From Casp-actino8 sp964563545 (lineage in GTDB: Bacteria > Actinomycetota > Acidimicrobiia > Acidimicrobiales > Ilumatobacteraceae): 64,000 nt of DNA. How positions within the stretch are numbered: the first letter of the stretch is position 1; every line of letters starts with the position of its first letter. The DNA is taken from NCBI GenBank assembly GCA_964563545.1, contig CAZLXB010000002.1, positions 62,001 to 126,000 of the forward strand, in the 5' to 3' direction. Shown here one piece after another: positions 1 through 8,318 of this stretch. Position numbers and translations under genes: made by a program. The notes beneath the pieces were generated by a model. The model was not told the origin of the DNA. It saw nothing but the letters and a program-made list of their open reading frames with translations, and did no database searches.

Positions 1-828
1 GCGGCCGCTGACGGTGTCATGAGGTTCCTCGAAGCCGACTCGATCGGATTTCCGGTCGGTTCCGAACGTGGTTGGGTGGTTCCGATCGTTCCGGCCGCCG
101 TCATCTTCGATCTGGGCCGGAGTGGCCACTTCGGACATCGACCCGATTCGGACTTCGGTTGGCGCGCGGCGCGGGCGGCCACCGCTCGCAATCTTGGTCA
201 AGGCTCTCTCGGTGCCGGAACCGGCGCTCGAGCGGGAGGGCTTCGCGGCGGAATCGCGTCGGCATCGACTTCGGCTCGCGGAATGACCGTCAGTTCCTTG
301 GTCGTCGTTAATTCGGTGGGCTCGGTGATCGATCCGGATTCCGCACTTCCGTGGTTCACCGACGGCATCGAACTCGCCTCGCCCTCCACCAAGGACCGTG
401 ATCGCTTCCGGCGTCACTTCGACCGGATGTCGCGACCGTTGATCTCATCGGCTCAGTCACTGAACACAACGATCGGCATCGTCGGGACCGACGCCGATCT
501 CACCAAGGCCGAGTGTCAAAAGATCGCGGGTGTCGCACATGATGGTCTGGCTCGGGCCATCCGACCTGCACATTCGATGAACGACGGAGACACCATTTTC
601 GGCCTGGCGACCGGTACGCGACATCTCACGGGCGCCGAGGACGTAACCGGTGGACCCTTCATCGACGCCGGTTCACGGGTCGCCGTCTTCAACGATCTAC
701 TGGCCGCCGCCGCCGAAGTCTTCGCTCGGGCCTGCACGCTGGCGGTTCTGTACGCCACCGGGACGCCGGATCTTCCCGCCTACCGCGACCTCGTTCCCTC
801 TGCCGTACGGAGCCTCCCCCGGCCCTGA
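1..828 (+). CDS. P1-family (DmpA/S58) peptidase, 5' end cut by window
   Basis: C-terminal part of a self-processing N-terminal-nucleophile hydrolase of the P1/DmpA family (aminopeptidases, D-Ala esterases, beta-aminopeptidases). The frame is open from base 1 and reads AADGVMRFLE, family-like sequence, so the ATG at 19 is internal and the gene begins upstream. Recognisable blocks are IGFPVG, VPIVPAAVIFDLGR, then a GAGTGA-like glycine-rich segment and GMTVSSLVVVN. In this family the chain is cleaved just before the nucleophile; the Thr of GMTV is the candidate here. The later block IGIVGTDADLTKAEC and the MNDGDT motif also fit. It lies 108 bp before panB, so a link to beta-alanine supply is possible but inferred. 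Confidence 0.85.
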   Translation, partial: AAADGVMRFLEADSIGFPVGSERGWVVPIVPAAVIFDLGRSGHFGHRPDSDFGWRAARAATARNLGQGSLGAGTGARAGGLRGGIASASTSARGMTVSSLVVVNSVGSVIDPDSALPWFTDGIELASPSTKDRDRFRRHFDRMSRPLISSAQSLNTTIGIVGTDADLTKAECQKIAGVAHDGLARAIRPAHSMNDGDTIFGLATGTRHLTGAEDVTGGPFIDAGSRVAVFNDLLAAAAEVFARACTLAVLYATGTPDLPAYRDLVPSAVRSLPRP

Positions 829-936
829 CCAGGCTTCGGATCCTGAGCCTGAAATCACAGAACCGGTCGTGTCCGACGGTGTCCGTGGGAAGGAGCCTCG
901 CTAGTTTCCGAAGGGTTCCCCACCGGCGAGGTCCAG

Positions 937-1758
937 ATGCCCGTATCCGATCGCAAGAAGGTGACCGTTCCCGACCTCGCCAAGTGGCGGGAGTCCGGTC
1001 GTCGAATCTCGATGGTCACGGCCTATGACGTCACGTTCGCCCGCCTGGTCGATGAGGCCGGGGTCGACATGATTCTCGTGGGTGATTCGCTGGCCATGGT
1101 CGTCAAAGGTGAGCGCAACACGATCCCGGTATCACTCGACGAGATGGCGTACCACGTCCGTTGCGTGGCCCGTGCCCACACCAAGGCTCTGGTGGTTGGC
1201 GACCTCCCCTTCGGCTCGTATCAGTCGAGTCCGGAGCAGGCGGTCGACTCGGCGGTTCTTCTCATGAAGTCCGGCGCCGAGAGCGTCAAGCTCGAGGGTG
1301 GCACTCACATGGCCTCCACCATCGAGGCCATCACCCGTGTCGACATCCCTGTGATCGGCCACATCGGTCTCACTCCTCAGAGTTACCACCGCATGGGCGG
1401 GCACCGGATCCAAGGACGACGCAGCGGATTCGAGGCCGGCGGTCGTGAGCGCCTTCTCGAGGACGCTCATGCCGTGGAACAGGCGGGAGCGGCGGCGATC
1501 GTCGTCGAGGGCGTTCCTCTCGATCTCGCAGCCGAGATCACCGACAAGCTCAGCATCCCGACCATCGGGATCGGGGCCGGCCCGCACTGCTCGGGTCAGG
1601 TGCTGGTTCTGCACGACGTCTTGGGACTGTGCGACTCGCAGTACAAGTTCGCCAAGCAATATGCGCATCTTCGCGAAGCTGTCATCGGTGCCACCCGGGA
1701 TTTCGTCGACGAGGTCGACCGAGGTGTCTGGCCGGACATCGACCACTCTTTCCAATGA
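937..1758 (+). CDS. panB: 3-methyl-2-oxobutanoate hydroxymethyltransferase
   Basis: First committed step of pantothenate synthesis: transfers a hydroxymethyl group from methylene-THF to 2-oxoisovalerate, giving ketopantoate; cytosolic. At 273 residues it has normal family length. It carries the TAYD, LVGDSLAMV, VVGDLPFGSY, SVKLEGG and GHIGLTPQ blocks that line the metal and substrate site, and the late IGIGAGP motif. The ATG at 937 follows a GAGG-type ribosome site. Its stop overlaps the panC start by four bases (ATGA), so the two are translationally coupled. Confidence 0.97.
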   Translation: MPVSDRKKVTVPDLAKWRESGRRISMVTAYDVTFARLVDEAGVDMILVGDSLAMVVKGERNTIPVSLDEMAYHVRCVARAHTKALVVGDLPFGSYQSSPEQAVDSAVLLMKSGAESVKLEGGTHMASTIEAITRVDIPVIGHIGLTPQSYHRMGGHRIQGRRSGFEAGGRERLLEDAHAVEQAGAAAIVVEGVPLDLAAEITDKLSIPTIGIGAGPHCSGQVLVLHDVLGLCDSQYKFAKQYAHLREAVIGATRDFVDEVDRGVWPDIDHSFQ

Positions 1759-2636
1759 TCGTGGCGTACACGGCGAATGATGTTCGCCGAGCCCTCTCCG
1801 CCGTCCCTCACCCGATCGGATTCGTGCCCACGATGGGCGCATTGCATCGCGGTCACACGACCCTTTTCGACACCGCAAGATCGTCGTGTCGAACACTCGT
1901 GACGAGCATCTTCGTCAACGCGCTTCAGTTCGACAAGAGAGAGGACCTCGACCTCTATCCACGGACCGTCGAACAGGATCTCGAGATGTGTCGCGAGCAC
2001 GGGGTGGACGTCGTGTACCTGCCCGAACATCAGACCATGTATCCGGCGGGTTTCTCGACCGTCGTCTCGATCGGACGCCTCGGTCGGATTCTGGAAGGAG
2101 CTCATCGGGCCGGCCATTTCGACGGCGTGGCAACCGTCGTCACCAAATTGTTGTCGGCGGTTCGTCCCGATGTCGCGTACTTCGGTCAAAAGGACCTGCA
2201 ACAGGTCTCGGTCATCCGGCGCCTCACCGCTGATCTCGATCTCGGCGTCGACATCCGCATGGAGGCCACCGTTCGGGACGACGATGGTCTGGCGCTTTCG
2301 AGTCGGAACATCCGCCTGTCACCGTCCGGACGCACCCTCGCCTTGGCCATTCCACGTTCCCTCGAGATCGCTCGGACACGGGCGCAGACGGGCGGGGCCG
2401 ACCCCGGGACGATCACAAAGGAGATGAACGATTCTTTGACCGAATCCGGATTGACGATCGACTATGCGATCGTGCTCGAGGCCGACACGTTCGAGGAGTC
2501 GACGAAGGTGACCGAACGCAGTGTGGCCGTCATCGCCGCCTCGGTCGACGGCGTTCGACTGATCGACAACGTGTTCCTCCTCGGTGATCCCTCGGTACCA
2601 TCCGATCATGCCGAGCCTCTGGGACGTCTCGACTGA
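1755..2636 (+). CDS. panC: pantothenate synthetase
   Basis: ATP-dependent condensation of pantoate with beta-alanine to pantothenate. The start is the ATG inside the ATGA overlap with panB, giving 293 residues; an upstream in-frame start would lie inside panB. The PTMGALHRGH motif (HIGH-like ATP site) is at about residues 25-34. YFGQKDLQQ and DGLALSSRN are present. The usual NPxQF substrate loop reads NALQF, with Ala replacing Pro; all other motif residues are kept, so the enzyme is probably active. The 3' end overlaps the next gene by 29 bp. Confidence 0.96.
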   Translation: MIVAYTANDVRRALSAVPHPIGFVPTMGALHRGHTTLFDTARSSCRTLVTSIFVNALQFDKREDLDLYPRTVEQDLEMCREHGVDVVYLPEHQTMYPAGFSTVVSIGRLGRILEGAHRAGHFDGVATVVTKLLSAVRPDVAYFGQKDLQQVSVIRRLTADLDLGVDIRMEATVRDDDGLALSSRNIRLSPSGRTLALAIPRSLEIARTRAQTGGADPGTITKEMNDSLTESGLTIDYAIVLEADTFEESTKVTERSVAVIAASVDGVRLIDNVFLLGDPSVPSDHAEPLGRLD

Positions 2637-3966
2637 TCCAGTCGTCGTGCCCTCGCCGACTTGGCGGGCCGACTACGACATCGTCCTCGTGGGAGCGGGC
2701 TTCACGGGACTCTGGACCGCCCTCGCATTGACCGATCTCGATCCGGACCTGCGCATCGGGATCCTCGAGAAGCATCATGTCGGATTCGGTGCGAGCGGTC
2801 GTAACGGCGGCTGGTGCTCGTCGATCCTTCCCATGGCCCTCGACCAGATCGAGCGGCGTCACGGACGATCGGCGGCCGTCGAGCTCCAGAAGATGATGAT
2901 CCGCACGGTCGATGACGTGGGCGCGGTCACGGCGCGACTTGGTATCGATTGCGATTTCGAAAAGGGCGGCACGATCACCCTGATCCGCGACTCCTTCCAA
3001 AGAGCAAGAGCCGACACCGACCTGGCCATGTCGAGACACCTGGGGTTGGGCGACGAACACATGAGGCGTCTCTCCTCCGAAGAAACTGCACGATTGGTTC
3101 GGGTGGCCGGTCGACCCGAAGCGAACTTCCAGCCGGCATGTGCGGCCCTGCAGCCGCGGAAACTTGTCGCCGGGCTCACTCGAACCTTGATCGATCGAGG
3201 CGTGGACATCCATGAGGGCGTCGCCGCTCGCGGCTTCCGAGACCACGCAGTCCTCACCGATCGAGGACCGGTCCGAGCCGGATCGACTCTTCTCTGCACC
3301 GAGGCTTACAGCGCACGGTTACCCGGCTATCGCCGATCGATCCTTCCCCTGTACTCACTGATGATCGCGACCGAGCCGCTCTCCGAGGAGATCTGGGACG
3401 AGATCGGACTCAGCGGTCGCACGACCTTCGCCGATCATCGCCATCTGATCGTCTACGGCCAACGCACCGCCGACGGACGTCTCGCGTTCGGGGGTCGGGG
3501 AGCGCCGTACCACTTCGGCTCACGGATCACGCCCGCCTTCGACACCGACGAACGAGTTCGTCAGCATCTGATCGACGAGCTCGTGGGTTTCTTCCCGGTG
3601 CTAGCCGACGTGCGCTGCACGCATCATTGGGGTGGTCCCCTCGGCGTCCCACGTGACTGGAGTTTTTCGGTGGATTACGAACCTCGCTCTGGTCTCGGCC
3701 GGGCCGGCGGATATGTAGGTGATGGTGTGGCCACCTCGTTCCTCGCTGGCCACACGCTGGCCGATCTGGTTCTCGGCCGATCCACCGACCGGACACGCCA
3801 GCCATTCGTCGGCCATCGGTCCCCTCACTGGGAGCCCGAGCCGGCTCGTTGGATCGCAGTCAACGGTCTGGCCCGGGTCGCTGCTCGGATGGACGCCACC
3901 GAGAAGGCCGGTCGACGTCCGGCGCGAATCGTTCGACGAGTGATGTCGCGACTCACCGGAGGATGA
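2608..3966 (+). CDS. FAD-dependent oxidoreductase (DAO family)
   Basis: Predicted flavoprotein of the DadA/glycine-oxidase superfamily, which oxidises amines or amino acids. The N-terminal Rossmann motif VGAGFTGLWTA (from about residue 24) binds FAD and is followed by ILEKHHVGFGASGRNGGWCS, typical of the gamma-glutamylputrescine-oxidase-like branch. The C-terminal GGYVGDGVATSFLAGHTLADL block closes the FAD site. The ATG at 2608 gives 452 residues and overlaps panC; a start at 2584 is possible. The substrate is unknown. Polyamine oxidation can feed beta-alanine, which would fit its position after panC, but that is inference. Confidence 0.85.
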   Translation: MPSLWDVSTDPVVVPSPTWRADYDIVLVGAGFTGLWTALALTDLDPDLRIGILEKHHVGFGASGRNGGWCSSILPMALDQIERRHGRSAAVELQKMMIRTVDDVGAVTARLGIDCDFEKGGTITLIRDSFQRARADTDLAMSRHLGLGDEHMRRLSSEETARLVRVAGRPEANFQPACAALQPRKLVAGLTRTLIDRGVDIHEGVAARGFRDHAVLTDRGPVRAGSTLLCTEAYSARLPGYRRSILPLYSLMIATEPLSEEIWDEIGLSGRTTFADHRHLIVYGQRTADGRLAFGGRGAPYHFGSRITPAFDTDERVRQHLIDELVGFFPVLADVRCTHHWGGPLGVPRDWSFSVDYEPRSGLGRAGGYVGDGVATSFLAGHTLADLVLGRSTDRTRQPFVGHRSPHWEPEPARWIAVNGLARVAARMDATEKAGRRPARIVRRVMSRLTGG

Positions 3967-3967
3967 T

Positions 3968-5452
3968 TCAGCGGCGTTGACGAGAGTCTCCGTGGCGAGC
4001 GACGTGGCGCACACTGAAGACTCCGTCGCCGGAGAGGATCCCCGCGCGCCCGAAGAGTCGTCCGTGCTGCCAATTCGACAAACCGAGTTCGGGTCGACCG
4101 AGCGCGTATTGGCCGTCCACCCAGCGAGTGAAACCGTTTCCGACGAACGGAGCATCGGCCAATCGATACACCGTCTCGAGCACCGACGGATCATCCGACA
4201 ACGCCGAAATCACGAAGTGCGGGCTGTGCTGATCGAAGAGGGAACAACCATCTTCGATTCTGTCGATGAACACGACCGAGCACTCGGGGTCGTCATCCCA
4301 TTCCCATTCGGTCTTCAAGAAGTCGTCATCGGCATGATCGACGACCCGAACATCACACCGCGGGGCCGCGACCGATTCCAGGAGAACTCGATCGGATGCC
4401 CGACAGTGCACGGTGACGCGACCGTTGCGCCTGGCTCCCGCAGCAGCGATACCGGCGAGACCGGTCTCCAGGAGAGTCCGGTCCCCCGCTCGTATACACA
4501 ACACGTTCAGCGTGTTGCAGACCTTCCGGTCCAGGGATGCATCGATGATCGCGATCACATCGGATGGCGCGACACCATGGTCGACCAGCATCCAAGCACC
4601 ACCGGTTCCGTGGAGACTCACGGGAATTCCCGACTGTCGGGCGACGGCACCCAACTGCGCGACTGCTTCGCCACTTCCGCGTGCGATGGCCAAGCCGAGA
4701 CGCCGGTCGGAAAAAAGGGCGTGTCCGGCCGAACGTTCGCCGGATTCCACGAGCGCGACCGCGCCCGTCGGCAGACCGCTCGCCTGCAGAGCCGGAACGA
4801 CGAGGTCACGATGAATCGCCTGCGCCGTGCTTAGGGCGTCACTACCGATCCGAAAGACGACCGAGTTACCCGATCGAAGAACCCCGGTTGCATCCGCGAA
4901 CACGTTGGGCCGGCCTTCGAACACGAAACCCACGACACCGAGAGGTGCTCGCCTCTCCTCGACCGACCACGTTCCGTGCTCCACGCGCGCGACGACATCG
5001 TCGACCGAGACCTCGAGATCCCGCCACATCCGAAGAGCCGTGGACATGTCGGCCCTCATCTTGGGCGTCAATTCGAGCCGCCCCGTGGCCCGCCCGCGGT
5101 CGCGTGCCGAACGAACATCCATCTCGTTCGCCTCCGCCACCGACCCGAACATTTCGTCGTCCTCGAGACGGAGAGCGAACTCCTCGAAGAAGCGACCGAT
5201 CATCTCCACCGAGGCCGCCGCCACGACTGGTGCCGCGTCGACCGCGGAGGTCACGGCTTGCTCGACCAGTTCGGACACGGAACGCGTCACGTGGATGAGA
5301 TCTCCGTTCTCCTGAACGACGATCAGTCGGTCACCTGGCGCGAAAGCTGAGGCGAGTTCCTCGCCGACCTCGACGACTCGATCGCCACCGAAGGGAATCT
5401 CCTGGCCGGCTGTCAGCGCTCGTAACTCTCGGCCACGGACCGGTGACGACAT
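3968..5452 (-). CDS. ProA-like aldehyde dehydrogenase with N-terminal extension
   Basis: Related to glutamate-5-semialdehyde (gamma-glutamyl phosphate) reductase, the NADPH enzyme of proline synthesis. The ProA-like body starts near residue 65 and shows EGRPNVFADA, RSGNSVVFR and the catalytic cysteine block RKVCNTLN. At 494 residues it is about 70-80 longer than usual ProA. The extra N-terminal ~64 residues resemble a small beta-rich domain that I cannot identify. The C-terminal region is divergent and no proB is nearby, so proline synthesis is not assured. The start is the ATG at 5452, preceded by a TACGCT -10-like hexamer at 5460-5465. Confidence 0.75.
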   Translation of the reverse strand: MSSPVRGRELRALTAGQEIPFGGDRVVEVGEELASAFAPGDRLIVVQENGDLIHVTRSVSELVEQAVTSAVDAAPVVAAASVEMIGRFFEEFALRLEDDEMFGSVAEANEMDVRSARDRGRATGRLELTPKMRADMSTALRMWRDLEVSVDDVVARVEHGTWSVEERRAPLGVVGFVFEGRPNVFADATGVLRSGNSVVFRIGSDALSTAQAIHRDLVVPALQASGLPTGAVALVESGERSAGHALFSDRRLGLAIARGSGEAVAQLGAVARQSGIPVSLHGTGGAWMLVDHGVAPSDVIAIIDASLDRKVCNTLNVLCIRAGDRTLLETGLAGIAAAGARRNGRVTVHCRASDRVLLESVAAPRCDVRVVDHADDDFLKTEWEWDDDPECSVVFIDRIEDGCSLFDQHSPHFVISALSDDPSVLETVYRLADAPFVGNGFTRWVDGQYALGRPELGLSNWQHGRLFGRAGILSGDGVFSVRHVARHGDSRQRR

Positions 5453-5459
5453 GACCGCT

Positions 5460-5465
5460 AGCGTA
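5460..5465 (-). promoter_or_regulatory. -10 hexamer of ProA-like gene (leaderless)
   Basis: TACGCT on the minus strand, 7 bases before the ATG at 5452. Transcription would start at or next to the start codon. No clear -35 box is visible. Confidence 0.4.
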
Positions 5466-5495
5466 CGGCGTGTTCATCGACCCCGAGGAGCCGAC

Positions 5496-6215
5496 GTGTC
5501 GACCGATGACAATCTGTATTTTCGTCAACTGCTCTCGGGTCACGACTTCGCCGTCGGCGACCCGCTGGCTCTTCAGATGGCCAATTTCGTCTACCTCATC
5601 GGCGACCGCTCGACCGGCGAGTGCGCGGTCGTCGATCCCGCCTACGCCGTCGAGGACATCGTTCGCGTCGCGGGCCAGGACGACATGCGGATCTCCGACG
5701 TCCTCGCGACCCACTACCACCCGGACCACATCGGCGGTTCCATGATGGGTTACCGAATCGAGGGCATCACCAAAATGCTCGAAGCCGGTTCGTACCGAGT
5801 CCATGTGAACGAGAACGAGGTCCCTTGGGTCGTACGAACGACTGGAGTGTCCGAATCGGACCTCGTCGCCCACGCTGCTGGCGATTGTGTTCGTATCGGC
5901 GACGTCGCCATCGATCTCGTTCACACTCCCGGTCACACACCTGGCAGTCAGTGTTTCCACGTGCGCGGTTGCCTGATCTCGGGCGACACGCTGTTTCTCG
6001 ACGGGTGTGGTCGTACGGACCTACCCGGAAGCGATGCCGAAAAGATGTTCGAAAGCCTCCAGCTTCTCGACTCACTGCCGGCGAACACCGTCGTCTATCC
6101 CGGTCATCGGTATTCGGTTCCGCCATCGGAAACCCTCGCCGAAGTCCGTACTCACAACTTCGTTCTCAAACCCAAGACGAAGGACCAGTGGATGACGATC
6201 TTCGGCGGCGGCTGA
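5496..6215 (+). CDS. metallo-beta-lactamase-fold hydrolase (ETHE1/glyoxalase II-like)
   Basis: Metal-dependent hydrolase or dioxygenase of the MBL fold. The metal site is THYHPDH, with later HTPGHTPGS, GDTLF and YPGHRY. The GCGRTDLPGSD segment resembles persulfide dioxygenase (ETHE1) and hydroxyacylglutathione hydrolase members. The GTG at 5496 is chosen because GAGGAG lies five bases upstream (5485-5490); an earlier in-frame start at 5451 would overlap the divergent ProA-like gene. This gives 239 residues. It meets a TSUP permease tail to tail, a partner often seen with sulfur-handling MBL proteins. Confidence 0.88.
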   Translation: MSTDDNLYFRQLLSGHDFAVGDPLALQMANFVYLIGDRSTGECAVVDPAYAVEDIVRVAGQDDMRISDVLATHYHPDHIGGSMMGYRIEGITKMLEAGSYRVHVNENEVPWVVRTTGVSESDLVAHAAGDCVRIGDVAIDLVHTPGHTPGSQCFHVRGCLISGDTLFLDGCGRTDLPGSDAEKMFESLQLLDSLPANTVVYPGHRYSVPPSETLAEVRTHNFVLKPKTKDQWMTIFGGG

Positions 6216-6947
6216 TCAGCCGACGACCGCCGAAAGCACGGCCGACACACCGGCCAGCCCGAGCAGAAAAAAGACCAATCGTCGCGCCGATTCCTCGGTG
6301 ACGAGTCGGCGAAAACGAGCACCGACGAAGATTCCCCCGACCATGAAGGGGATCGCCGAGAGGCTCGACACTGTCGTGTCTCGGTCGAGATCACCCGTCA
6401 GCGCGAAGGCGATGAGCGTTGCGACATTGGCTCCGGTGAACACGATCGACAGCGTCGATCGGAAGACCGCCATCGACACCCCCCGAGCTTGAAGGACGAA
6501 GACGAGGGGAGGTCCGTTGGTCGAGAGCGAGGCCGACAAGGCTCCCGACACCACGCCCGCGAGCCATTCGGGGCCGGTTCCCGAGCGTCGTAAGCGGAAG
6601 TCGCCGACCAAAAAGGCGGTGGCCACGAGCACCGTGACCCCGAGGACGATCTTGAGAACCGACTCATCCACCCGTGTGAAGACCAGGAGTCCGAGCGGGA
6701 TCCCGAGAATCGTGCCGGCCAGAAGCCGGCCGACGGTCCCCTTGTGCGCTTGACGCCATCCGCGTGTCATCTGAAATCCGTTGGTCAACAGACCGAGCCA
6801 AGTCGAGATGATGACCGCGTCGTGGGTCGGGATCGCCAGAGCGATGAGAGGCACGCCGAGGAGCGAGAAACCAAAACCCGCCGTGTACTGCGCGGCGGCG
6901 GCGATGAAAACGCCCCCACCGGTGGCGATCAGGTCGGACCAGGTCAC
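6216..6947 (-). CDS. TSUP-family permease (TauE/SafE)
   Basis: Integral membrane protein of the sulfite/organosulfonate exporter family (PF01925), 243 residues with about seven or eight hydrophobic segments and the characteristic duplicated half-repeat. It likely exports or imports a small anion. The conserved QYTAGFGFSLLGVPL stretch near the N terminus and STNGPPLV in the second half are typical. The start is a GTG at 6947, just after GAGGG. It is convergent with the MBL gene (1 bp apart) and divergent from the carbamoylase operon. The substrate is unknown. Confidence 0.88.
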   Translation of the reverse strand: MTWSDLIATGGGVFIAAAAQYTAGFGFSLLGVPLIALAIPTHDAVIISTWLGLLTNGFQMTRGWRQAHKGTVGRLLAGTILGIPLGLLVFTRVDESVLKIVLGVTVLVATAFLVGDFRLRRSGTGPEWLAGVVSGALSASLSTNGPPLVFVLQARGVSMAVFRSTLSIVFTGANVATLIAFALTGDLDRDTTVSSLSAIPFMVGGIFVGARFRRLVTEESARRLVFFLLGLAGVSAVLSAVVG

Positions 6948-7005
6948 CCTCGGACTCTGCCATTCCGACCCCCGAGTTTCGGCGATTCCTCACGTACGAC
7001 GCCCT

Positions 7006-7022
7006 TTGACAAATTGTAAAGT
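7006..7022 (+). promoter_or_regulatory. promoter -10 with overlapping palindromic operator
   Basis: An AT-rich island in GC-rich DNA. TAAAGT at 7017-7022 sits 6 bases before the GTG at 7029 and acts as a leaderless-type -10. Overlapping it is TTGACAAATTGTAAA (7006-7020), a 15-bp inverted repeat centred on ACAA-A-TTGT with a mismatched pair near each edge. A dimeric repressor binding here would block the promoter of the whole 10.5-kb operon. No regulator gene lies next to it. Confidence 0.5.
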
Positions 7023-7028
7023 GGCTCC

Positions 7029-8318
7029 GTGTCGAAGGGGGCGCTGATCGAGGTCCGAAGGACCGGGCTACAGATCGACCCACGTCGTCTTCTGGCCAGG
7101 CTCGACGAGCTGGCCGAGATCGGTCCGATCGAGGGTGGTGGATCGTGTCGTCTGGCGCTGACCGACGCCGACCGAGACGGACGCGACCTGCTCGTCACCT
7201 GGATGAAGGACCTCGGCCTGCAGGTGAGCATCGATTCGGTGGGCAACGTCGTCGGGCTCTGGAACGTTGGATCAGGCCGACCCGTGATGACGGGCTCACA
7301 CATCGACACCGTCCGGACGGGCGGTCGCTACGACGGAAACCTCGGAGTCATCGCCGGACTCGAGGTTGTCGAGACCCTCATGCGCGCCGGACTGGAACCT
7401 CCCCGACCGTTGGCTGTCGCGTTCTTCACCAACGAAGAAGGCGCACGGTTCCAGCCCGACATGCTCGGCTCGCTCGTGTACGTCGGGGGCATGAGCGTCG
7501 AGGAAGCACACGATGTCGTGGCGATCGACGGCGCCCGATTGGTCGTCGAACTCGAGCGAATCGGGTACCTCGGGACCTCGGCCTGCCCGGCATCGGCTCC
7601 CCACGCCTTCGTCGAGCTACACATCGAACAGGGTCCGATCCTCGAAGCCGAGGGGATCCGATTCGGAGCCGTGGAGGGCGTACAGGGGATCTCGTGGCAG
7701 GAGGTAACCATCAAGGGGCAGAGCAACCACGCCGGCACCACACCCATGAATCTCCGCCATGATCCGGCGTACGTCGCCGCCGCGATCGCCGTCCGACTAC
7801 GTGAGTTGGCGCTGCGTCTCGGAGGCAATCAGGTCTGCACGGTCGGGAAGATCGATCTGCAACCGAATCTGATCAATGTTGTTCCCAAATCGGCAACTCT
7901 CACCCTCGACATCCGGAACACCGACGAAGCGCTACTGCGCCAGGCCGAGGCCGAAGTTGCCGAATTCCTGGAGCAATTGGCCATCTCCGAAGGTGTCGAG
8001 ATCACGACCCGCCGGCTGGCCCGATTCGAGCCGGTCGACTTCGACCCGCGAGTCATCGATCTGGTGCATTCGACGATCGCCGCGCATGGACATTCGGTGC
8101 GACGCCTCCCATCCGGAGCCGGACACGACGCCCAGATGCTCGCGCGTGTGTGCCCGACCGCGATGATCTTCACCCAGTCGCACCTCGGTATCAGTCACAA
8201 TCCGGCCGAGTACACGTCGCCCGAGGATCTCGCAGCGTCCACCGATGTTCTCCTAGACGTCATGTGGAGCTTGGCCCACACCGAATTCACTTCCGATATC
8301 ACCGGAGGAAACCCATGA
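7029..8318 (+). CDS. M20-family carbamoyl amidohydrolase
   Basis: Zn-dependent amidohydrolase of the allantoate amidohydrolase / N-carbamoyl-L-amino acid hydrolase / beta-ureidopropionase group. It removes a carbamoyl group as CO2 and ammonia. Metal-site blocks are TGSHIDTV, GGRYDGNLGV, FTNEEGARF and, late, GAGHDAQM; HAGTTPMN belongs to the dimerisation domain. At 429 residues it is close to the usual ~410-420. The start is a GTG at 7029, fitted by the -10 at 7017-7022. It overlaps the next gene by ATGA. The exact substrate cannot be read from sequence. Confidence 0.9.
   Translation: MSKGALIEVRRTGLQIDPRRLLARLDELAEIGPIEGGGSCRLALTDADRDGRDLLVTWMKDLGLQVSIDSVGNVVGLWNVGSGRPVMTGSHIDTVRTGGRYDGNLGVIAGLEVVETLMRAGLEPPRPLAVAFFTNEEGARFQPDMLGSLVYVGGMSVEEAHDVVAIDGARLVVELERIGYLGTSACPASAPHAFVELHIEQGPILEAEGIRFGAVEGVQGISWQEVTIKGQSNHAGTTPMNLRHDPAYVAAAIAVRLRELALRLGGNQVCTVGKIDLQPNLINVVPKSATLTLDIRNTDEALLRQAEAEVAEFLEQLAISEGVEITTRRLARFEPVDFDPRVIDLVHSTIAAHGHSVRRLPSGAGHDAQMLARVCPTAMIFTQSHLGISHNPAEYTSPEDLAASTDVLLDVMWSLAHTEFTSDITGGNP

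Noticed and set aside
1..8. GCGGCCGC at the first bases of the window
   Set aside because: A NotI site at the edge might suggest a clone end, but the reading frame of the peptidase runs straight through it, so it is likely natural.
19..828. ATG at 19 as the true start of the peptidase
   Set aside because: Family-like residues continue upstream in frame to base 1, so the gene is cut by the window edge.
1132..1896. 254-codon minus-strand frame over panB
   Set aside because: No family features; panB is unmistakable on the other strand.
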